From Nocardia sp. NBC_01327 (GTDB lineage: Bacteria > Actinomycetota > Actinomycetes > Mycobacteriales > Mycobacteriaceae), in assembly GCF_035958815.1 (NCBI RefSeq), contig NZ_CP108383.1, positions 7,874,001 through 7,938,000 of the forward strand: 64,000 bases of DNA. Direction: 5' to 3'. Positions 58,585 through 64,000 of the stretch are shown one piece after another. The notes under the pieces are model-generated. The model ran no database searches. It worked only from the letters and a program-made list of their open reading frames with translations, and was not told the origin of the DNA. Made by a program: the position numbers and the translations under genes. Numbering within the stretch: the first letter of the stretch is position 1; each line of letters opens with the position of its first letter.

Positions 58585-61500
58585 GTGACCTTGGTGCTCA
58601 GTCGAAGACAGCCGCCCGACGATCAGCCACTGGATTCCCAAGTCGAGCAACAAAAACCTGCCCGATTATGGCGAATTGTCGCGATCGTTGCGGGCATTTT
58701 CGGCGCCTTACTGGCGGTGGCGGTCCCACTGCTCCCAGTGCAGCAGCAGCAAGCGTCCTTCTCTTGGCCACAGGGCGGTCAAGCGACGAGCTCAACGTCT
58801 TCATTGGTGTCGTATTCACCGGTCAGCACGAATGTCACCGTCCCCTGTGCGGCAATCGGATCCATGGGAGCGCATGGCGGCAATCTGCTCTCCACCGTCC
58901 CGCCCGCATCGGGGCAGGCATGGCACTACGGCCTGAATGTGCTTGTCGCACCCGCCGACGCGGGTAACCGACTCCAGGTGGTGCTCCGCGACAAGGTGCT
59001 CGTCGATGCCGCCATTGCGGACCTGCCTCAGGGCTGTCAGGTATCAATCGCTTCCGACAGCACCCGCACCACCGTGAATGTCAGCGGCACCGATCCCGTC
59101 GTGCAGGAGGGCGACCATCGGCCGCAGCTGGTCGGCGTATTCACCGATCTGACCGGCAGCGCGCCCGCGGGAATGCGGGCCGATGTGGTGATCGATTCTC
59201 GCTTCACCACCTCACCTACCGCGCTGAAGCTGGTCGCGATCATCGGCGCGCTGGCCGCAACGGCGCTGGCGCTGTTCGCATTGCACAGGCTCGACGGGCT
59301 GGATGGTCGCCGTAATCGCCGAGTACTACCGCATCGCTGGTGGCGGCCTCGGGCGGTGGACAGTGTGGTTATCGCGATCCTGGTCCTCTGGTACTTCATC
59401 GGGGTCGGTACCGCTGACGACGGATATATCTTCGGCATGGCCCGGACGGCCGGGCACGCAGGCTATCTGGCGAATTACTTCGCCTACTTCGGGGTGCCCG
59501 AAACACCGATCGGGATTCCCTACGACAATGCTTTCGAACTGCTGTCGCGGATTTCGCCGGCGAGCATTGTGGTGCGACTGCCGGAATTGGTCTTCGGCAT
59601 TGTGTGCTGGCTGTTGATCAGTCGCGAGGTGGTTCCGCGACTGGGGGTGGGCGTTCGGCGGGAGCGGGCCGCGATCTGGGCGGGTGGACTGGTATTCCTC
59701 GCCTTCTGGCTGCCCTACAACAACGGTATGCGGCCCGAACCCGCGGTCGCGCTGGGCGTATTGCTGGTGTGGGTGTCGATGGAACGCGCACTGGCGACCC
59801 GTCGCCTTGCTCCCGCGGCACTGGCATTGATTCCGGCGGCGCTGGCAGTGGTCACCAACCCGGCGGGGCTGATCTGTTTCGCGGCGCTACTGGCCGGGGC
59901 TCGACCGCTGGTGCAGATCATCGTCGAGCGAGCGCGCAAAGTCGGATACACGGCACTGATCGCCCCGGCTGCCGCCACCGGACTGGCGATTCTGGCGATC
60001 GTCTTCGCGGGGCAGCCGATCGCCGAAGTCAGCGCTATGAGCCAGGCGCACAATGTCGTCGGCCCGGATATGCCTTGGTACGACGAGTCGCTGGTCTATC
60101 AGGATCTCTTCCAGGCCACGCCGGACGGCTCGATGGCGCGCCGGTTCGCCATGCTGATCATGTTCCTGGCCTTGGCATTATCAGTGCTGGCACTGCTGCG
60201 CGGCAGCGGGCGGATTCCCGGTCTCGCGGCCGGGCCCACCCGGCGCATTGTGGGGACCACCCTCGCCGCGCTGCCGCTGATGGTGCTCTCGCCGACAAAA
60301 TTCACCCACCATCTGGGGGTATTCGCGGGGCTCGCCGGTGTGGTCGCGGTGGTGGCGGCTGTCGCGGCGGGGCCGAGAGTCATGCGGTCGCCGCGCAATC
60401 GGGCGCTCTTCGCTGCCGCCGTTTTCGCGGTGCTGGCGGTGTCGTTCTCGAGTTCGAACGGCTGGTGGTATGTGGCCAGCTATCGAATTCCCTGGTGGGA
60501 CAAGCCGATATCCGTGCACGGCATCGCGGCGGGCACGGTTCTGCTGGCTGTCGCCGTACTGCTGGTCGGGGTCGCGGGCTGGCTGCATATTCGGGAACCC
60601 TTCCGCCGCACCGAGTATCGGCCGCGGCGGCGAATTCCGATTCTGACGATTGCCGCGGCGCTGGTGGTGACCTTCGAGCTGGCCTCTTTCGTCAAAGCCG
60701 GAGTCGAGCAGTACCCGGCGTATTCGCTGGCGAAGTCGAATCTCTCCGCGCTGGCCGGCAAACCCTGCGGGCTGGCGAACGACGTGCTGGTCGAGCCTGA
60801 TCCGAATGCGGGGATGCTGCAACCTGTTTCGGGAGATCCCGCAACTGCCCTGGGCGCGGCGGCCGGCGGATTCACGCCCAATGGCGTCAACCTCACCGAC
60901 TTGACTCCGGACGCCTCGGACGCGGCATCCGCTTCCGTCGGCCAATCCCTGGGCAGTGCGGGCACCACCACCAAGGCCGGGACCACGGATAACTCCGCTG
61001 AGCACGGAGGCGCCGGGGCGCACAGCAGCAATGGCAGCACGGTCCCGCTGCCCTTCGGACTGAATCCGGCCACCACACCGGTGCTCGGCAGCTACGGCAG
61101 CCCGGGCGCCACAAAAACACTCACCTCCGGGTGGTACCGCCTGCCCGCCCCGGACGCGCACGGCGACCGTGGCCGGATCATCGCCATCGCCGCCGCCGGG
61201 CGCATCGCCTCGACCGATATCGACAATCTGCCGGTACCCGGTCAGAGCGTCCAGGTCGAATACGGCACGACCACCGGCACCGACGTGCAGCCGCTCGGAC
61301 GCGTCACACCCGATGATGTGAGCGTGCTCCAGCCGTCTTGGCGAAACCTGCGAGTTCCCTTGCAGCAGTTGCCGTCCCAGGCGTCTGCCGTGCGGATTGT
61401 CGCCACCGTCGACAGCTCCGATCCCCAGCAGTGGGTCGCGGTGACACCGCCGCGCGTCCCGCGACTGCGCACTCTCGACGATCTGGTCGGCCACACCACC

Positions 61501-61854
61501 CCGGTCCTGCTGGATTGGCTTGTCGGCCTGCAGTTCCCGTGCCAGCAGCCGATGCTGCATCGCTACGGGGTCGCCGATACCCCGGGGTACCGCATCCTGC
61601 CCGACCTTTCGGGCGCGACCATGACCAGCAACTGGGAAAGTCACACCTCCGGCGGACCCCTCGGTTACATCGGCCTGGTGTCCCGCGCCGATGTGCTGCC
61701 GTCCTATCTGGCGGATGACTGGAAACGCGATTGGGGCGAAATCGAACGGCTCGTCCCGTTCGATCCGAGCGCGACACCGGCACGGCTCGATACCGTGACC
61801 GTGCAGCGTTCGGCCCGGTGGACGCCGGGACCGCTGAATTTCGGTATCCGGTAG
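58585..61854 (+). CDS. Cell-wall arabinosyltransferase, Emb family
   Basis: This 1089-residue GT-C membrane enzyme of EmbA/B/C length starts at a GTG at 58585, which removes a poor-quality extension. Parts in order: first helix near residue 30, an extracellular beta domain (WHYGLNVLVAPADAGNRLQV), about 12 more helices with the catalytic Asp pair D278-D279 in GTADDGYIFGMARTAG, and a C-terminal carbohydrate-binding domain from about residue 740. The enzyme adds arabinose from decaprenyl-phosphoryl-arabinose to wall polymers. Which Emb it is cannot be decided. No second emb or aftA gene adjoins it. Confidence 0.88.
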   Translation: MTLVLSRRQPPDDQPLDSQVEQQKPARLWRIVAIVAGIFGALLAVAVPLLPVQQQQASFSWPQGGQATSSTSSLVSYSPVSTNVTVPCAAIGSMGAHGGNLLSTVPPASGQAWHYGLNVLVAPADAGNRLQVVLRDKVLVDAAIADLPQGCQVSIASDSTRTTVNVSGTDPVVQEGDHRPQLVGVFTDLTGSAPAGMRADVVIDSRFTTSPTALKLVAIIGALAATALALFALHRLDGLDGRRNRRVLPHRWWRPRAVDSVVIAILVLWYFIGVGTADDGYIFGMARTAGHAGYLANYFAYFGVPETPIGIPYDNAFELLSRISPASIVVRLPELVFGIVCWLLISREVVPRLGVGVRRERAAIWAGGLVFLAFWLPYNNGMRPEPAVALGVLLVWVSMERALATRRLAPAALALIPAALAVVTNPAGLICFAALLAGARPLVQIIVERARKVGYTALIAPAAATGLAILAIVFAGQPIAEVSAMSQAHNVVGPDMPWYDESLVYQDLFQATPDGSMARRFAMLIMFLALALSVLALLRGSGRIPGLAAGPTRRIVGTTLAALPLMVLSPTKFTHHLGVFAGLAGVVAVVAAVAAGPRVMRSPRNRALFAAAVFAVLAVSFSSSNGWWYVASYRIPWWDKPISVHGIAAGTVLLAVAVLLVGVAGWLHIREPFRRTEYRPRRRIPILTIAAALVVTFELASFVKAGVEQYPAYSLAKSNLSALAGKPCGLANDVLVEPDPNAGMLQPVSGDPATALGAAAGGFTPNGVNLTDLTPDASDAASASVGQSLGSAGTTTKAGTTDNSAEHGGAGAHSSNGSTVPLPFGLNPATTPVLGSYGSPGATKTLTSGWYRLPAPDAHGDRGRIIAIAAAGRIASTDIDNLPVPGQSVQVEYGTTTGTDVQPLGRVTPDDVSVLQPSWRNLRVPLQQLPSQASAVRIVATVDSSDPQQWVAVTPPRVPRLRTLDDLVGHTTPVLLDWLVGLQFPCQQPMLHRYGVADTPGYRILPDLSGATMTSNWESHTSGGPLGYIGLVSRADVLPSYLADDWKRDWGEIERLVPFDPSATPARLDTVTVQRSARWTPGPLNFGIR

Positions 61855-61941
61855 GCGGGACAGCGCGGTACGAATTCGGGCGGGCGTACTGCGCTGTGCC
61901 GTCATATCGGCAAGGATGTTCGCAACAACGGTGTAAGGGCG

Positions 61942-63087
61942 ATGGTCGAAATGCTTGTCGAACGGCTGCGGCCCTTTAATTCCTCGGTTTTCGGGGAGAT
62001 TTCACAGCTGGCGGTGGTGCACGGGGCCATCGACCTCGGGCAGGGTTTCCCCGATTACGGGGGTCCGCAGGCAATGCTGGATATCGCCCGGGGGGCCATC
62101 GCCGAGGGGATGAACCAGTATCCGCCGTCGAACGGGCAACCCGGATTGCGTGAGGCCATCGTGTCCGAGCACGCGGGTCGTGTCGGCAGCGATTACGACG
62201 TGGACACCGAGGTGCTGGTCACCTCGGGCGCCACCGAGGCCCTGACCGCCGCCATCCTCGGGCTGGTGGAGCCGAGTGATGAAGTGGTCCTCATCGAACC
62301 GTTCTACGACTCCTATGCGGCCGCGGTGGCAATGGTGGGAGCGACTCGGCGCACGGTGGCAATGGTTCCCGACGGTGACGGATTCATGCTCGATCTCGAC
62401 GAATTGCGCCGGGCGATCACGCCGCGGACCCGGTTGCTGGTGGTGAATTCGCCGCACAATCCGACGGGGTCGCTCCTGACGGTGCAGGATTTGCACACCA
62501 TTGCCGAATTGGCCTGTGCGCGAGATTTTCTGGTGGTGGCCGACGAGGTCTACGAGCATCTGGCTTTCGACCCGCATCCGCATGTATCGATTGCCTCGCT
62601 ACCGGGAATGCGAGAGCGGACGATTGTGGTGTCCAGTGCGGCAAAGACTTTCAATGTGACGGGTTGGCGGATCGGCTGGGCGCTCGGGCCCGCGGAGTTG
62701 ATCGCGGCGGTGCATGCGGCCAAGCAGTATCTGGCCTTTGTGGCCGCGGCGCCGTTCCAGCCCGCTATCGCGTATGCGCTCGAATATGAGCGAGAGTGGG
62801 TGGCGGCCAGTCGAATCGAGCTCGAGCGCAAGTATCGGCTGCTGTCGAGCGCGCTGAGCGACCTCGGATTCGACGTGAAGCGCAGTGCGGGTGGCTATTT
62901 CGTCTGTGCGGATATCGGTTCGGACGGTACGGCGTTCTGCCGGGAGTTGCCGGGCCGCGTGGGAGTCGCGGCGATTCCGGTGTCGGCGCTCGCCGACCGG
63001 TCGGACTGGAACACGCTGGTGCGCTTCGCCTACTGCAAGCAGGATGCGACGCTGCACGAAGCGATTTCGCGATTGAAGCTGATCTGA
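61942..63087 (+). CDS. dapC: PLP-dependent aminotransferase, DapC-like
   Basis: This 381-residue class I/II aminotransferase begins with AIDLGQGFPDYGGPQAML. The PLP pocket is marked by SGATEALTAAILGL, NSPHNPTGSLL, DEVYEHLAFD and the Schiff-base lysine in SSAAKTFNVTGWRIGW. It closely resembles remembered M. tuberculosis Rv0858c, the N-succinyldiaminopimelate aminotransferase of lysine and peptidoglycan synthesis. The ATG follows AAGGG. It lies 87 bp after the arabinosyltransferase gene on the same strand. Related aspartate or kynurenine aminotransferases are the alternative. Confidence 0.82.
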   Translation: MVEMLVERLRPFNSSVFGEISQLAVVHGAIDLGQGFPDYGGPQAMLDIARGAIAEGMNQYPPSNGQPGLREAIVSEHAGRVGSDYDVDTEVLVTSGATEALTAAILGLVEPSDEVVLIEPFYDSYAAAVAMVGATRRTVAMVPDGDGFMLDLDELRRAITPRTRLLVVNSPHNPTGSLLTVQDLHTIAELACARDFLVVADEVYEHLAFDPHPHVSIASLPGMRERTIVVSSAAKTFNVTGWRIGWALGPAELIAAVHAAKQYLAFVAAAPFQPAIAYALEYEREWVAASRIELERKYRLLSSALSDLGFDVKRSAGGYFVCADIGSDGTAFCRELPGRVGVAAIPVSALADRSDWNTLVRFAYCKQDATLHEAISRLKLI

Positions 63088-63102
63088 GCGGATTCGGGTG
63101 TC

Positions 63103-64000
63103 TCAGCCGACCGGACCGGTTCCCAGTGCCACCTGGCCCTGCTGTGCTCCGGATTGCGGGTCGGTCCACTTGAAAGTGACCTGGTCGCCGGGCTTGTACA
63201 GGTCCATGCTGTTCGTCAGCGCCGTCGCGGAATCGATGCGGTTGCCATCGGCGGCGGTGATCACATCACCGGCCGCCAGACCCAGCTGGGCCGCCGGGCC
63301 GCCGCGAACCACCTGCTGCACAACGGCTCCGACGCCATCGGAGGTGCTGACGGAGACGCCGAGGAACGGGGTGGCGCCGATGTGCACGGTGGTCGACTTA
63401 TTGCCCGCGTCGATATCGTGCGCGATCGAGAGCGCCTGGTTGATCGGGATGGCGAAGCCCTGACCGCCACCACTCTGCGCCGCGCCCGGCATGCGGAAAC
63501 GGTAGTTGGTCGATGCGGCGGTATCCATGCCGATGACCTGGCCGGAGCTGTCGATCAGCGGCCCGCCGGAGTCACCGGGCTGAATATTCGCGGCGATCTG
63601 GATGAGTCCCTGCAATTGCTCGGAGCTGCCGCTCGACTCGTCACTGGCGGTGATCGTCTGCCCCAGCGCCGTGACCTGGCCCGCCGCGACGCTCGGCTGT
63701 CCGGTGCCGCCCGCATTGCCCACGCCCGCGATCTGCTCGCCCACCGTGGCGGAGTCCGAATTGCCGATCGGCGCGGTCTGGAGTCCCGAGGCCCCGGACA
63801 GTTTCAGCACCGCCACGTCCTGGGAGCGGTCGTATCCCACCACGGTCGCGGGGTAGGTCTGCCCATTGCCGAGATCGGTGACCGAGATATCGGTCGCACC
63901 CGTGACCACGTGGTTGTTGGTGAGTATCTCGCCGTCGGAGGTGAGCACGATGCCGGTGCCGGCGGTTTCCGCGCCCTGCATCCCCAACTCCGAGTTCACA
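63103..64000 (-). CDS. pepA: PepA-like secreted serine protease with PDZ domain, 5' end outside window
   Basis: About 299 C-terminal residues of a trypsin-like S1C protease are present. The catalytic triad is visible as His in ILTNNHVVTGATDI, Asp in VGYDRSQDVAVLKL and Ser in QPGDSGGPLID. A PDZ domain follows (FLGVSVSTSDGVGAVVQQVV, then PAAQLGLAAGDVITAADGN). The sequence closely follows remembered M. tuberculosis PepA (Mtb32A). The missing N-terminus should hold the export signal. Its stop lies 15 bases from the convergent aminotransferase stop. It is likely an envelope or secreted quality-control protease. Confidence 0.87.
   Translation of the reverse strand, partial: VNSELGMQGAETAGTGIVLTSDGEILTNNHVVTGATDISVTDLGNGQTYPATVVGYDRSQDVAVLKLSGASGLQTAPIGNSDSATVGEQIAGVGNAGGTGQPSVAAGQVTALGQTITASDESSGSSEQLQGLIQIAANIQPGDSGGPLIDSSGQVIGMDTAASTNYRFRMPGAAQSGGGQGFAIPINQALSIAHDIDAGNKSTTVHIGATPFLGVSVSTSDGVGAVVQQVVRGGPAAQLGLAAGDVITAADGNRIDSATALTNSMDLYKPGDQVTFKWTDPQSGAQQGQVALGTGPVG

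Overview
The window is high-GC actinobacterial DNA with many GTG starts. It most likely comes from a mycolic-acid-containing member of the Mycobacteriales, and Nocardia is the best guess. The evidence is a cell-wall arabinosyltransferase of the Emb family, an adjacent acyl-CoA dehydrogenase pair very like mycobacterial FadE24/FadE23, a PepA-like secreted serine protease, a DapC-like aminotransferase and a 13E12-type DUF222/HNH repeat gene. No rRNA, tRNA, CRISPR array, prophage or complete insertion sequence was recognised. All functional calls rest on motifs and remembered families; no search was run.

Left part (1-15.4 kb). A truncated membrane glycosyltransferase and a small secreted protein read leftwards. 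The fadE24-fadE23 pair follows behind two tandem palindromic operators. Next is a tight three-gene cluster ending in a DUF397 protein and including a recombinase-fold protein that seems to have lost its catalytic serine. It diverges from a GntR/UTRA regulator and a YdcF protein. A BlaI repressor and M56 metallopeptidase come next. The same ACTAT-N5-ATAGT palindrome lies before blaI and again before a secreted dipeptidase-like gene. A GntR-controlled operon then encodes an amidase, an isochorismatase-fold hydrolase and an NCS2 permease, which together look like biuret/allophanate use.

Centre (15.4-31 kb). Here are a TerD-AIM24 fusion, a molybdopterin oxidoreductase, a LysR regulator, an MFS exporter, a LuxR regulator and a short-chain dehydrogenase. 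Behind a perfect terminator lie two tandem reading frames for homologous 22-23 residue amphipathic peptides with a duplicated leader. This is the most unusual feature of the window. Two paralogous FadD ligases follow, then a His-rich membrane protein, a PepSY-TM protein and a secreted glycine-zipper protein.

Right-centre (31-55 kb). This stretch has a TetR regulator divergent from a DUF2236 oxygenase and an AttH/CrtC-like protein, and an AraC/TetR divergent pair. It continues with a secreted alpha/beta hydrolase with a membrane tail, a sodium:solute symporter with a small partner, a group II truncated haemoglobin and galactokinase. Then come a membrane diguanylate cyclase, secreted proteins and a lipoprotein, a GDSL hydrolase, and an MFS exporter fused to three beta-sandwich-like repeats. 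The stretch ends with a PhoU protein, an AI-2E family protein, an EamA transporter, an orphan Imm51-like protein, a DUF2252 protein, and an AraC regulator divergent from an alpha/beta hydrolase.

Right end (55.4-64 kb). A gene-free stretch carries two facing copies of a repeat. A third copy lies on the far side of the 13E12-type gene, so inverted repeats bracket that gene. An Emb arabinosyltransferase, the DapC-like aminotransferase and the 5'-truncated pepA close the window.
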